This document shows positions 34,962 through 43,961 of a stretch of 64,000 bases of DNA, one piece after another (the first letter of the stretch is position 1; each line of letters opens with the position of its first letter). The notes beneath the pieces were generated by a model. It was not told the DNA's origin. It saw only the letters and a list, made by a program, of their open reading frames with translations, and searched no databases. Both the position numbers and the translations under genes were made by a program. Origin of the DNA: Rhizobium mesosinicum (lineage in GTDB: Bacteria; Pseudomonadota; Alphaproteobacteria; Rhizobiales; Rhizobiaceae); the NCBI RefSeq assembly GCF_019511345.1, contig NZ_JAEUAK010000005.1:124001-188000 (forward strand). Direction: 5' to 3'.

Positions 34962-36368
34962 CTAACCTAACACCAGCCTGATATCGCTCGCCAGTTTTTC
35001 AACGGCGGTCGCTTCCGCCTGCGAGATGCCGAAGAGAATGCCGGGAGCGGATCTGCCGATAAAGAAACCGGACATCGGCATCAGGCCGTATCCCGATGCA
35101 TTCATCCTCGCGACGACCGCCCGGTCGTCCGCGGTTTCGTCTCGAAACCAGACCGCAAGCTGCAGCCCGCCATTGCCGCCGGAAATGGCGAGTCTTCCGT
35201 CAAAACGACTCTCCAGCATTCCGATCGTGCGGGCCATGCGTTCTGCATATTGCTGGTTCATGCGCCTCAAGTAAGCGCGCAGGCGGCCCTCGTTGATGAA
35301 ATCGGCAAGAGCGGCCTGGATATGGGTGGAGACGGCAACGCCGCGCCGATGCAGCGCCTCAGAGGCTTCCGCCACCAGCCAGCGCGGCACGACGGCATAG
35401 GCGACACGCAGGCCAGGCGCCAGCACCTTGGAGAAGGTGCCGACATAGGCGACCACCTCCGCCCTGTCGATGCCCTGCAAGGCGGCGATCGGCCGCGAAC
35501 CATACTGAAAATCGCTGTCGTAATCGTCCTCGACGACAAGGCTTTGGTGACTGCGCGCCGCCTCCAGCAGCGCCAGCCGGCGCGGCAGGCTGAGCGTAGC
35601 GCCAGTTGGATATTGATGGGATGGCGTCACATAAATCAGCGCCGGCTGCGCGCCGTCCACCCTGGAAACATCGATACCCTGATCGTCGCAGGGGACCGGC
35701 ACGACCTCGGCGCCTGCATCGCCGAGCAGCAAGCGCGCGGCGGGATAGCCGGGGTCTTCCATCCATGCCGTCTTGCGGCCGCTCCTTCTCAGCATGGTCC
35801 TTGCCAGCATGTCGATCGCCGCGCGCGTGGAGGGCATGATCATGACCTGCTCCGGCTCGGCGATCACCCCGCGCGTTGCGGAAACATGCTCAAGGATAGC
35901 TTCGCGCAGCTCGCGGATGCCGGTCGGGCTCTCATAGCCGAGATGATTGCCGCGCAGCGAGCGGCTGCGTGCGGCAAGGTGACGGCTCCAGGCGGCATGC
36001 GGGAAATCCGATACATCTGGCACACCGGGCCGGAAGAGACCGCGATAGGAAGGCAGGTCGGGCCTCTTTTCCTCAACGTGCGCGCCGTTATCCCGCTGCC
36101 GTTCCGGTCGCATTCGTTCAAGTGTTGAAACCCGCGTCGCGGCACCCGCAGAAGCTTCGATATAACCTTCGGACTTCAGCCGGTCATAGGCTTCCACGGC
36201 CGTGGAGCGCGCGACACCGAGCGAGGCCGCCAAGGCGCGTGTCGACGGCAGCCTGTGACCAGCCGGAAGCTGGCCAAGCAGGATGCGCTCGCGCAGGCTT
36301 CGATAGATCTGGCCGGTTAGATCGCCACCGTTTCGATCGAGGCTCAACCACGCGGGTGCTGATGTCAT
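34962..36368 (-). CDS. MocR/PdxR-type regulator (GntR HTH fused to aminotransferase)
   Basis: The 468-residue protein has a GntR winged helix at residues 17-82 (LPSTRALAASLGVARSTAVEAYDRL) joined by a linker to a fold-type I aminotransferase-like domain. GTFSKVLAPGLRVAY contains the PLP-binding lysine, so cofactor binding is likely. Known members (GabR, PdxR) use PLP or an amine as effector and usually regulate a divergent gene. Here the divergent gene, 79 bases away, encodes a GNAT acetyltransferase. Confidence 0.9.
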   Translation of the reverse strand: MTSAPAWLSLDRNGGDLTGQIYRSLRERILLGQLPAGHRLPSTRALAASLGVARSTAVEAYDRLKSEGYIEASAGAATRVSTLERMRPERQRDNGAHVEEKRPDLPSYRGLFRPGVPDVSDFPHAAWSRHLAARSRSLRGNHLGYESPTGIRELREAILEHVSATRGVIAEPEQVMIMPSTRAAIDMLARTMLRRSGRKTAWMEDPGYPAARLLLGDAGAEVVPVPCDDQGIDVSRVDGAQPALIYVTPSHQYPTGATLSLPRRLALLEAARSHQSLVVEDDYDSDFQYGSRPIAALQGIDRAEVVAYVGTFSKVLAPGLRVAYAVVPRWLVAEASEALHRRGVAVSTHIQAALADFINEGRLRAYLRRMNQQYAERMARTIGMLESRFDGRLAISGGNGGLQLAVWFRDETADDRAVVARMNASGYGLMPMSGFFIGRSAPGILFGISQAEATAVEKLASDIRLVLG

Positions 36369-36399
36369 GCGTCAACTGGTCTGCTGAAAAGATCAGAAT

Positions 36400-36419
36400 T
36401 GGACTTTTACTCCAGTCCA
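36400..36419. promoter_or_regulatory. Candidate operator between MocR and GNAT genes
   Basis: TGGACT (36400-36405) and AGTCCA (36414-36419) form a 6-bp inverted repeat with an 8-base spacer. A related ACTGGTC lies at 36375. They fill the 79-base divergent gap. Probably the MocR regulator's site; inferred. Confidence 0.5.
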
Positions 36420-36447
36420 TTTGCAAGGCAAGAGCAGTCGGAGTTCA

Positions 36448-37140
36448 ATGCATAAGTTCAATGGAATGACGGATATGACAAAGGATCTTGCAGACTGGAA
36501 GGGCGTTGCCCGCCCCGCCCGCGCCCCGATCGAAGGCCGCTACGTCCGCCTGGAACCGCTGGACGCCGCAAAACACGGCGCCGATCTGCTCCGCTCGGCA
36601 CAGCAGCCGGGGGCGGAGGACCGTTTCCGCTATCTCTTCGAAAGCGCGCCAGCCGACATGGCAGCCTTCACGCCCTGGCTGGAAAAGTCCGTCGCAAGCG
36701 AAGATCCGCTGTTCTTTGCCGTCATCGACAAGGCAACGGGACGCGCCGAGGGCCGGCAGGGGCTGATGCGCATCGATACCGCCAATGGCGTCATCGAGAT
36801 CGGCAACATCCTTTGGGGACCTGATATCGCACGCACGCGGGTTGCGACCGAAGCGCTCTATCTCTGCGCAGCTTACGTCTTCGACACGCTCGGCTACCGG
36901 CGCTTCGAATGGAAGTGCAACAACCTCAACGAACCCTCCAAGCGCGCAGCACAGCGCTTCGGCTTCGCCTTCGAGGGCGTTTTCCGCCAGCATATGGTGC
37001 AGAAGGGGCGCAATCGGGACACCGCCTGGTTTGCCATGATCGACAGCGACTGGCCGAAGCTGAAGGCCGGATATGAGGCATGGCTTTCGCCCGAGAACTT
37101 CGATGCCGAGGGACAGCAGAAGAGCAAGCTCAGCTTCTAA
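36448..37140 (+). CDS. GNAT-family N-acetyltransferase (RimJ-like)
   Basis: ATG 36448 lies five bases after GGAG and gives a 230-residue protein. After an N-terminal extension the GNAT fold is seen, with RYVRLEPLD at its start, IEIGNILWGPDIARTRVATEAL around the acetyl-CoA loop, and NEPSKRAAQRFGFAFEGVFR, typical of RimJ/RimL-like acetyltransferases that modify protein N-termini or small amines. Cytosolic. It is the likely target of the divergent MocR regulator. Confidence 0.87.
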   Translation: MHKFNGMTDMTKDLADWKGVARPARAPIEGRYVRLEPLDAAKHGADLLRSAQQPGAEDRFRYLFESAPADMAAFTPWLEKSVASEDPLFFAVIDKATGRAEGRQGLMRIDTANGVIEIGNILWGPDIARTRVATEALYLCAAYVFDTLGYRRFEWKCNNLNEPSKRAAQRFGFAFEGVFRQHMVQKGRNRDTAWFAMIDSDWPKLKAGYEAWLSPENFDAEGQQKSKLSF

Positions 37141-37147
37141 TGCGGCT

Positions 37148-37174
37148 GGCGGCGGCAACAAAAAAGCCGCCGCC
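37148..37174. terminator. GC-rich hairpin after the GNAT gene
   Basis: GGCGGCGGC (37148-37156) and GCCGCCGCC (37166-37174) pair around a nine-base loop eight bases after the stop. There is no clear U-run on either strand, so this is called a possible terminator only. Confidence 0.5.
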
Positions 37175-37279
37175 CCGATGACAATAACTTCACTGCTACC
37201 AATATGTTCATGCGTCCCAATTGAGGTTAAGGATTGGGGCCTTCATTCAAAGCACGAAGTTATTCTGTCAGGAGCTCAC

Positions 37280-38158
37280 ATGACCGGTTCGTCCGAGTAT
37301 ACGCCCCCAAAGATCTGGACCTGGGACAAGGAAAACGGCGGCCAATTCGCCAACATCAACCGCCCGATTGCAGGGCCGACCCACGAGAAAGAACTGCCGG
37401 TCGGCCGCCATCCGCTGCAGCTTTATTCGCTGGGAACACCGAATGGCGTGAAAATCACCATCATGCTTGAAGAGCTGCTGGCACTTGGCCACAGCGGCGC
37501 GGAATACGATGCCTGGCTGATCAAGATCGGAGATGGCGACCAATTCGGCAGCGGCTTCGTCAAAGTCAATCCGAACTCCAAGATCCCGGCCCTGATGGAC
37601 CGCAGCGGCGAGAAGCCGGTGCGCATTTTCGAATCCGGCGCGATCCTCACCTATCTCGCCGAAAAATTCGGCGCCTTCCTGCCAACGGATCCGGCCAAGC
37701 GCGCCGAATGTTTCTCCTGGCTGTTCTGGCAGGTGGGCAGCGCGCCTTATCTCGGCGGCGGCTTCGGCCATTTCTATGCCTATGCGCCGACGAAGATCGA
37801 ATATGCGATCAACCGCTTTGCCATGGAAACCAAGCGCCAGCTCGACGTGCTCGACCGGCGCCTGGCCGAAAGCGAATATATCGCCGGCGACGAGCTCACC
37901 ATAGCCGACATAGCGATCTGGCCCTGGTATGGCGGCCTTGTGAAAGGCTGGATGTACGGTGATTCCGCCGAATTCCTGCAGGTGCAGGAATACAAGCATG
38001 TAAACCGCTGGGCCAACATGATCGGCGACCGCCCGGCCGTCAAGCGCGGCCGCATGGTCAACCGTGTCAGCGGCGAGCCCTCCAGCCAGCTTCGTGAACG
38101 CCATGACGCCAGCGACTTCGACACGAAGACGCAGGACAAGCTGCAGGCAGCCGAGTGA
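37280..38158 (+). CDS. yghU: YghU-like glutathione S-transferase family disulfide-bond reductase
   Basis: ATG 37280 follows AGGAG with a short spacer; the frame is open to 37073 but crosses the preceding hairpin. The 292-residue protein is close in length to E. coli YghU (288) and has LYSLGTPNGVKITIMLEELLALG and the glutathione-binding segment IPALMDRSGEKPVRIFESGAI. The family binds two glutathiones and reduces small disulfides. The C-terminal domain has GDELTIADIAIWPWYG. Cytosolic. Confidence 0.9.
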   Translation: MTGSSEYTPPKIWTWDKENGGQFANINRPIAGPTHEKELPVGRHPLQLYSLGTPNGVKITIMLEELLALGHSGAEYDAWLIKIGDGDQFGSGFVKVNPNSKIPALMDRSGEKPVRIFESGAILTYLAEKFGAFLPTDPAKRAECFSWLFWQVGSAPYLGGGFGHFYAYAPTKIEYAINRFAMETKRQLDVLDRRLAESEYIAGDELTIADIAIWPWYGGLVKGWMYGDSAEFLQVQEYKHVNRWANMIGDRPAVKRGRMVNRVSGEPSSQLRERHDASDFDTKTQDKLQAAE

Positions 38159-38299
38159 CGACACCGGAAGGCGGGCGCGTCGTTACGACGGCGTGCTCTC
38201 CTTGCCAAAAAACGGCGCAAGGCCGAAATCGCAAATTTTCCCACTAAAAATTACGGGTTTTTAAGCGAGCTGTACCGAATCCGGCAAAAGTGCCCTCGC

Positions 38300-38400
38300 C
38301 TCATCCTTTCAGTCTTGCTGAAATGCAAAAGCTCTCCTGCCACCTTTCGGAGAGCTTTCCCCATCTACCCCGCCGAATGCCGCCGGCGGGGCTTTTTTAT
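38300..38400 (+). ncRNA. Candidate structured small RNA with intrinsic terminator
   Basis: Three hairpins follow each other on the plus strand: TTTCAG/CTGAAA at 38307-38323, AAAGCTCTCC/GGAGAGCTTT at 38328-38358, and CCCCGCCG/CGGCGGGG at 38368-38391 with a six-T run. Two stable stems plus a terminator in 95 bases is the layout of many trans-acting rhizobial small RNAs. It could also be an elaborate yghU 3' UTR, as yghU ends about 150 bases upstream. The 5' end is not resolved. No family match is claimed. Confidence 0.45.
38368..38398 (+). terminator. Strong rho-independent terminator
   Basis: CCCCGCCG (38368-38375) and CGGCGGGG (38384-38391) pair and are followed by six T's. It ends the yghU transcript or the RNA candidate above. 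Confidence 0.85.
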
Positions 38401-38489
38401 TTCAGGCTGTTGGGAACCATAAAGCTCTCAGCTGCGCCAGAGCGGGCAGGCGCCGTCACGGCAAAGCTCTGGGTGAAAACAGCTTCCAG

Positions 38490-38675
38490 TTAGCGCCACT
38501 TCGGCTGAGGCGTCGGAGCATTCGCCTGTATCTCATGGAGCGGCGCCCGATGGCCAAGGAGCTTCTTCAGCTTTTTCTCCTCGGCCGGGCCTATGCCGAA
38601 TTTCCGGCAATGCTCGGTGATGTCCTGATCTTTCGGGCCGGGAATTCGAACCTGCCGATTGTCCATCTTCTTCAT
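38490..38675 (-). CDS. Small basic protein, unknown function
   Basis: ATG 38675 has the strong ribosome site GGAGGAGG eight bases upstream. The 61-residue product is lysine-rich (KKMDNRQVRIPGPKDQ, EEKKLKKLLGH) and ends PQPKWR. It slightly recalls small DUF3606-type proteins, but I would not assign it. The ribosome site is the main argument that it is real. Confidence 0.6.
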   Translation of the reverse strand: MKKMDNRQVRIPGPKDQDITEHCRKFGIGPAEEKKLKKLLGHRAPLHEIQANAPTPQPKWR

Positions 38676-38854
38676 TGACGTTTCCTCCTCCGAAGAAAAC
38701 CATCGTAGCGTCTATTTGTTCGTTAGAAAATTCTAAAATTTGGATGTTTGGGGGCAACCGATGTGTTAATGGAGAACACGGTCCTCCGAGCGGCGGGAGC
38801 GTATGCCACCGGCGGGATAAACCAACGTGTAAGGAACGGAGAAAACCACAAAAG

Positions 38855-38879
38855 AAAAAAGCCCGCTTGCGCGGGCTTT
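38855..38879 (-). terminator. Minus-strand terminator, now cut off from tRNA-Met by the IS
   Basis: The plus strand reads AAAAAAGCCCGC, four bases, GCGGGCTTTG. On the minus strand the stem is followed by a run of T's, so it stops minus-strand transcripts. The nearest minus-strand gene upstream is tRNA-Met at 40186, from which it is now separated by the 1.28-kb insertion. It probably terminated that tRNA before the insertion. Confidence 0.7.
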
Positions 38880-38888
38880 GCCCGACTT

Positions 38889-40165
38889 GAGAGATAGGTG
38901 ACGTTTTGTACCGGAGAGATGGGTAACACTTTTCGCTTTTGGCGGGAGGTGTTGATGCCGTGGAAAGAGACTTCGGTGATGGAGGAACGTCTGCGATTTG
39001 TCGCCCGGCTACTAGAGGGCGAAGGGATGAGCGATGTGTGCCGTGCATTCGGCATTTCGCGCAAGACCGGCTACAAAATCTTCAATCGCTATAAGGACGA
39101 CGGCCTGGAGGCGCTGACGGATCGGTCTCGACGGCCGGTGCGTTATGCCAACCAGCTACCTGAGCCGGTCGAGGCGATGATTGTCTCGTGCAAGAAGAGC
39201 AAGCCGCATTGGGGTGCCAGGAAGATCAGGGAGCTTTTGGTGAGGCGCCTAGCCGGCGATGTGCGCGTGCCGTCGAAGAGTACGGTGCATGCCGTTCTTG
39301 ACCGGCACGGGCTGGTCGCCCATGCCCGCAAGCGGCAGCGACATCGAGCCGAAGGGACAGCCTTGTCACTGGCATTACTGCCGAACGATCTTTGGTGTGC
39401 CGACTTCAAGGGCGAGTTCAAACTTGGCAATGGTCAATACTGTTACCCATTGACGGTCACCGACCAGGCGTCACGTTATCTTCTCGCCTGCGAAGCCTTT
39501 GAGTCGACGCGAGAACCGGCTGTCTTCGACGCCTTCCGTCGGCTGTTTGTCGAGCGCGGCTTGCCAGCCGCCATCAGAAGCGACAACGGCTTGCCTTTCG
39601 CCAGCCCAAACGGGCTCTACAATCTGTCTAAACTGTCGGTGTGGTGGCTGAGGCTCGGGATCACGCTGGAGCGCATCAGGCCGGGCCGTCCCCAACAAAA
39701 CGGCCGGCATGAGCGCATGCACCTGACGCTGAAGAAAGAGGCGACCAGACCATCCGGCAAAAACATCCTCCAGCAGCAGGCCCGCTTCGATGCTTTCGTC
39801 AGCGAATTCAATCAGGAACGGCCGCACGAGGCGCTCAACATGAAGGTGCCGGCAGATCTCTACGCCGCGTCGTCACGACTCTATCAGGGCCTGCCGGAGA
39901 TCGACTACCCCTTCCATGATCGGGAGGCGCTGGTCACCAATTGCGGCCGCATCTGCATCTATCGCAAGAAGATCAACATATCGACGGTGCTGGCCGGCCA
40001 GAAACTGGGGCTCAAGGAAGTCGACGACGGTATTTGGCTCGTCAGCTTCATGCATTATGATCTGGGATATATCGACCTGGAGCAGAGGACTTTGCAAACC
40101 ATCGACAACCCGTTCGGCACGAGGTTGTCACCCATGTGTCAGGTACGTTTTGTTACCTATGTCTC
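38889..40165 (+). mobile_element. IS481-family insertion sequence
   Basis: The left end GAGAGATAGGT (38889-38899) matches the reverse complement of the right end (GAGACATAGGT from 40165), and the similarity extends inward for about 40 bases with roughly ten mismatches, giving imperfect terminal inverted repeats. The element is about 1.28 kb and has one transposase gene. No clear target duplication is visible. Tips may be one or two bases off. Confidence 0.8.
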
Positions 40166-40229
40166 CGGGCTGGACACGGGAAAAGTGGTAGCGGAGGAGG
40201 GATTTGAACCCCCGACACAAGGATTATGA
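38955..40229 (+). CDS. IS481-family transposase
   Basis: ATG 38955 gives a 424-residue frame; MPWKETSVMEERLRFVARLLEGE is a family-typical start. The N-terminal HTH covers about residues 5-60 (MSDVCRAFGISRKTGYKIF). The DDE core has Asp in LWCADFKGE, Asp in RSDNGLPF and Glu in RPQQNGRHERMH. A true family stop would fall just after NPFGTRLSPM; here the frame runs through the right end and 40 bases into tRNA-Met, ending in AEEGFEPPTQGL. That tail is read-through and not a real domain. The triad looks intact, so the element may be active. Confidence 0.85.
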   Translation: MPWKETSVMEERLRFVARLLEGEGMSDVCRAFGISRKTGYKIFNRYKDDGLEALTDRSRRPVRYANQLPEPVEAMIVSCKKSKPHWGARKIRELLVRRLAGDVRVPSKSTVHAVLDRHGLVAHARKRQRHRAEGTALSLALLPNDLWCADFKGEFKLGNGQYCYPLTVTDQASRYLLACEAFESTREPAVFDAFRRLFVERGLPAAIRSDNGLPFASPNGLYNLSKLSVWWLRLGITLERIRPGRPQQNGRHERMHLTLKKEATRPSGKNILQQQARFDAFVSEFNQERPHEALNMKVPADLYAASSRLYQGLPEIDYPFHDREALVTNCGRICIYRKKINISTVLAGQKLGLKEVDDGIWLVSFMHYDLGYIDLEQRTLQTIDNPFGTRLSPMCQVRFVTYVSGLDTGKVVAEEGFEPPTQGL

Positions 40230-40262
40230 TTCCTCTGCTCTGACCTACTGAGCTACTCCGCC
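40186..40262 (-). tRNA. tRNA-Met (CAU)
   Basis: The minus strand gives a 77-base tRNA with acceptor stem GGCGGAG/CTCCGCT-like pairing, encoded CCA, and an anticodon stem GAGGA/TCCTT around loop ATCATAA. The anticodon CAT is at 40226-40228. The sequence has the elongator tRNA-Met layout of rhizobia and not the initiator or the Ile2 type, though CAU alone cannot exclude the latter. The IS right end lies 20 bases past its 3' end. Confidence 0.93.
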
Positions 40263-40396
40263 ACTGGTCAAACGATACCGTTCGCGAAGCGCTTCCGGTT
40301 CGTGGGATGTGCGGCTTATAAGGTGCGCTTCCGCTTTGTGTCAAGCACATGATGGAGAAAAACGGTGGGCTTTCCGAAGTGCCGTTTATTGCCGTT

Positions 40397-41596
40397 TCAG
40401 GCCATTGCGTGGCTGGAAAGCAGCGCCTTCAGTGAGGCTTCTGCTTCAGCCTCGCGCTCGGAACGCTCAATGAAGCCGCCGCCGAAGACGCGGGCGTCGT
40501 CGCCGGGTGCCGAATAGAGCGCGCAAGCCTGGCCGGGCGCGATACCGGCTTCGCTGACCGTCAGATCGACATAGACACCGCTCCCATCGCTATGCAGGAC
40601 GGCAGGTGCCGGCGCGCGGGTGGAGCGTACCTTGGCGTAGCAGGCAAAGCCTTCGCCTGAGGCTGCGACCTCAAGTGTCTCGTCGCCCAGCCAGTTAACG
40701 TCACGCAGATAAACGCGGTGCGTTTCGAGCGCTTCTTTCGGGCCGACGATGACGCGGCGCGAGCGAGCGTCGAGATAGACGACATAGAGCGGCTCGCCTG
40801 TGGCGATGCCGATGCCGCGCCGCTGGCCGATTGTATAATGCAGGATGCCTTCGTGCTGGCCGAGGATGCGGCCGTCGAGATGAACGATGTCACCGGCCAA
40901 AGCCGAATTCGGCTTCAGCTTGGTGATGATGTCGGAATATTTGCCCTGCGGCACGAAACAGATGTCCTGGCTGTCGGCCTTCTTGGCAACGACGAGACCC
41001 ATCTCTTCGGCCAGCCGGCGCGTTTCCGACTTGGGGAGTCCACCCAGCGGAAAGCGCAGATAGTCGATCTGCTCCTGCGTCGTGGCGAAGAGGAAATAGC
41101 TCTGGTCGCGGTCGGCATCAGCCGGGCGATAGAGCGCGCGGCGACCGGGATTGCTGGATGACGGGTTCGGGCGCGAGCGGATATAATGGCCCGTCGCCAG
41201 CGCATCGGCGCCGAGTTCCTTGGCGGTGGTAAGAAGATCGGCGAATTTGACCGTCTGGTTGCACGCAACGCAGGGGATCGGCGTTTCGCCGGCGACATAG
41301 CTGTCGGCAAAAGGATTGATCACGGTTTCGCGGAACCGCTTCTCGTAGTCGAGCACGTAATGAGGAATGCCGAGCGTTTCACAGACGCGGCGCGCATCGT
41401 CGATATCCTGGCCCGCGCAGCAAGAGCCGGCGCGGTGGACCGCCGCCCCATGATCATAAAGCTGCAGCGTAATGCCCAGCACATCATAGCCCTGGCGTTT
41501 GAGAAGCCCGGCCACGACGGAGCTGTCAACGCCGCCAGACATGGCGACAACGACACGGGTGTCTTCCGGCTTCTTGTCAAAATCCAGTGTGTTCAC
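40397..41596 (-). CDS. mnmA: tRNA-specific 2-thiouridylase
   Basis: The start is set at GTG 41596 because the product then begins [26 protein letters not shown], the family's usual start and length (399 residues); an open frame to 41731 lacks support and no strong ribosome site is visible at GTG. SGGVDSS (residues 20-26) is the PP-loop. The catalytic cysteines are in PCVACNQ and DICFVPQG. It thiolates U34 in tRNA-Glu, -Gln and -Lys in the cytosol using sulfur relayed from a desulfurase. Confidence 0.92.
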   Translation of the reverse strand: MNTLDFDKKPEDTRVVVAMSGGVDSSVVAGLLKRQGYDVLGITLQLYDHGAAVHRAGSCCAGQDIDDARRVCETLGIPHYVLDYEKRFRETVINPFADSYVAGETPIPCVACNQTVKFADLLTTAKELGADALATGHYIRSRPNPSSSNPGRRALYRPADADRDQSYFLFATTQEQIDYLRFPLGGLPKSETRRLAEEMGLVVAKKADSQDICFVPQGKYSDIITKLKPNSALAGDIVHLDGRILGQHEGILHYTIGQRRGIGIATGEPLYVVYLDARSRRVIVGPKEALETHRVYLRDVNWLGDETLEVAASGEGFACYAKVRSTRAPAPAVLHSDGSGVYVDLTVSEAGIAPGQACALYSAPGDDARVFGGGFIERSEREAEAEASLKALLSSHAMA

Positions 41597-41850
41597 GGGT
41601 GCTGCCAAATTCTGTGCTGTTTCGATCCGCCTTTTCTCACGTCGGAATGTGGCGGATTTCCTGTGTTCCGGCGGGATCGGCCGCCAGCTTGCATGGGCGA
41701 CGGATATAGAAACTATTGCGTCTCCGCGCAAGGGCCAGCGTTCCGGCGGGTCATGCGCGGGTCACGCATTGCAGCTATTCGCAATCGACCTTTGCTGGGC
41801 CGTATTTCATCACGTAGATGAAATGACCCACCTTTTAGAGATTCGGATAA
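41597..41850. other. Divergent gap between mnmA and DMT transporter
   Basis: The 254-base gap has no supported gene. It presumably holds both promoters. Only short direct repeats and no clear operator are seen. Confidence 0.4.
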
Positions 41851-42807
41851 ATGACAGCCGCCTCCACCACGCTTCGTGGCGTCCTTGTCGCATTTGCGGC
41901 CTATGCCGTCTTTGCCTTCAGCGATGCATCCATCAAGGCCCTGCACGGCACGGTTCCCTCGTTCCAGGTCGCTTTCACGGGTGCGATCCTCAGCCTTGCC
42001 GCCCTGCCCTTCATCAAGGGGCCAGGTGATTCATGGCTCGACATTTTCAGGACGACGAACCGGCCGCTCTGGCTGGTGCGCTTTGCGGCCGGTGCGACCG
42101 GCGCAATCGCCTCCATCATCACCTTCACCAAGCTGCCGATGGCAGAGGCCTTCTGCCTTCTCTTCTTGCTGCCTTCCTTCGTCACTATTCTTTCAGTGAT
42201 CTTCCTGAAGGAAGATGTGCGCTGGCAGCGCTGGGCAGCCGTCATCGTCGGCTTCCTCGGAGTGCTGGTGGTTCTCAGACCTGGCTTCCGCGAATTGTCC
42301 GTCGGCCATTTGGCAGCGACCATCGGAGCGATCGCGGCGGCCATAGCCATCGTCATCCTGCGCAAGCTCGGCCCGGCCGAAAAGCGCCTTTCACTCTATG
42401 GCGCTTCGCTGCTCGGCACCCTCATCGTCAGCGGCCTGCTCATGCTCTCGCAGGTAGTCGTCCCAAGCCTGCAGCAATGGCTATTTCTTGCCAGCTACGG
42501 CCTGCTTGGCGCTGCCGGCAATGTCATGCTGATGACCGCCGCGCGGCTTGCCCCCGCAACGCTGGTTGCGACACCGCAATACAGCCAGATGATCTGGGCG
42601 ATCGCCTTCGGTTATCTCTTCTTCAACGACAGCGTCGATCTGCCGATGGCTCTCGGCATCATACTCATCATCTGCTCCGGCCTGCTGACGCTGATCCGCG
42701 AACGCAAGCGCCAGGTGCCTCTGCCCGCAGCCGTCGCCTCCGGCGACGCGCAATCGCAGATCGCCACGACGCCGGTGGAAGGCGAAGCAGAAGCGCCGAT
42801 GCGGTAG
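41851..42807 (+). CDS. EamA/DMT-family transporter
   Basis: The 318-residue membrane protein has ten hydrophobic segments arranged as two EamA repeats (about residues 8-145 and 155-285), with LPMAEAFCLLFLLPSFVTI and the later ATPQYSQMIWAIAFGYLFF as the matching end-segments of the repeats. A hydrophilic tail of 30 residues follows. DMT exporters move amino acids, drugs or metabolites; no substrate can be assigned. It is convergent with the MscS gene. Confidence 0.87.
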   Translation: MTAASTTLRGVLVAFAAYAVFAFSDASIKALHGTVPSFQVAFTGAILSLAALPFIKGPGDSWLDIFRTTNRPLWLVRFAAGATGAIASIITFTKLPMAEAFCLLFLLPSFVTILSVIFLKEDVRWQRWAAVIVGFLGVLVVLRPGFRELSVGHLAATIGAIAAAIAIVILRKLGPAEKRLSLYGASLLGTLIVSGLLMLSQVVVPSLQQWLFLASYGLLGAAGNVMLMTAARLAPATLVATPQYSQMIWAIAFGYLFFNDSVDLPMALGIILIICSGLLTLIRERKRQVPLPAAVASGDAQSQIATTPVEGEAEAPMR

Positions 42808-42809
42808 AT

Positions 42810-43910
42810 CTATTCTGCCGCCTCACGCCGGCCTCGAGCGGGCGGTTCGTTCATCACCGCCCGCACATGCGGCAAGGATGCCGGATATTCGCGCTGGATG
42901 AAATCGATCAGCTTCTCGCGCACCTCGCAGCGCAGATCGAAGGTGCGGGCGGAATTCGATGCCGATACGAGAATACGGATTTCCATGACCGCCTCACGAA
43001 AATCCGTAACGGCAACATTGACTACGCGCCGATCCCAGAGCTTTGAACCTTGCGCGATCTCTTCCACCTTCCTGCGGATGGCCTCGACCGGCACGCTATA
43101 ATCCAGATAGATCATGACGGTGCCGATCAGGGCCGAACTTTCACGCGTCCAGTTCTGAAACGGGTTCTCGATGAAGTAGCTGAGCGGCAGGATCATCCGC
43201 CGCCAATCCCACAATTGCACGACGACATAGGTCGAGGTGATCTCTTCCACCCTGCCCCACTCGCCTTCGACCAGCAGCGCATCGTCGATGCGGATTGGCT
43301 GGGTGATGGCGAGCTGAATGCCGGCAAACAGATTTTTCAGCACAGGTTGCAGTGCGAGACCGACGACGATACCCGCCACACCGGCGGAGGCGAGCAAGCT
43401 GACGCCATATTGACGGACCGCATCGAAGGTCATCATACAGGCCGAAATCGTCACCATGACGATCAACAGATCGACGACGCGTTCCATGATACGCGTCTGC
43501 GTCACGTGCTTGCGCGCAAGGAGATTGTCCTCGGCATCGAGCTTGAAACGCCTGAGATAGACCGTCATCCAGATATGCTTGACGGTCTTGGCCATCCAGG
43601 CAACGAGCACGATGAAGAAAATGAGCAGGATATGCCGGACAGTCGCCGACTGCGTATCCGTCAGCGGCGCAATCGTTGCCCCGAAGGAAAGGGCGGCCAC
43701 CAGCATGGCAAGCCGCACGACCCGCTTCAGGCGTGAGACGAGCGAGCGCCAGAAGAGATCCTTGCTTTCAACCAACTGCGTCAGCAGACGGAAGAGAATG
43801 CGATGCGCAAAGAGCGTCACCGAGATGACGACTGCGAAGATGATGACGCTCGCCAGCCAGTCCGGCAGCCAGATGCCTCCGGCACGGATGTCGTTCAGAA
43901 ACTCCGTCAT
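42810..43910 (-). CDS. MscS-family mechanosensitive channel
   Basis: ATG 43910 is preferred over 43931. The 366-residue protein has three to four N-terminal membrane helices, then the MscS pore-lining helix with small residues (SLLASAGVAGIVVGLALQPVLKN) and the beta domain beginning IDDALLVEGEWGRVEEI. The C-terminal cytosolic region follows. It would open on membrane tension in hypo-osmotic shock. Its stop lies three bases from the convergent DMT gene. Confidence 0.88.
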   Translation of the reverse strand: MTEFLNDIRAGGIWLPDWLASVIIFAVVISVTLFAHRILFRLLTQLVESKDLFWRSLVSRLKRVVRLAMLVAALSFGATIAPLTDTQSATVRHILLIFFIVLVAWMAKTVKHIWMTVYLRRFKLDAEDNLLARKHVTQTRIMERVVDLLIVMVTISACMMTFDAVRQYGVSLLASAGVAGIVVGLALQPVLKNLFAGIQLAITQPIRIDDALLVEGEWGRVEEITSTYVVVQLWDWRRMILPLSYFIENPFQNWTRESSALIGTVMIYLDYSVPVEAIRRKVEEIAQGSKLWDRRVVNVAVTDFREAVMEIRILVSASNSARTFDLRCEVREKLIDFIQREYPASLPHVRAVMNEPPARGRREAAE

Positions 43911-43961
43911 GCAGGCACAGTTAGGGTGCAATGCAGCATGGAAAAGGGAAAGGCATCAAAA

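Larger units (their letters stand above)
38159..38489. other. Intergenic region downstream of yghU holding an RNA candidate
   Basis: The 331-base gap contains no supported protein gene. Its middle has three consecutive hairpins ending in a U-run, annotated separately. The first 130 bases include a weak CTTGCC-like -35 element but no convincing -10. The remaining part upstream of 38489 shows nothing recognised. Confidence 0.5.

Noticed and set aside
40186..40262. tRNA-Met as an integration (att) site for a genomic island
   Set aside because: No integrase, no repeated tRNA 3' end and no island boundary seen; only a short IS lies next to it.
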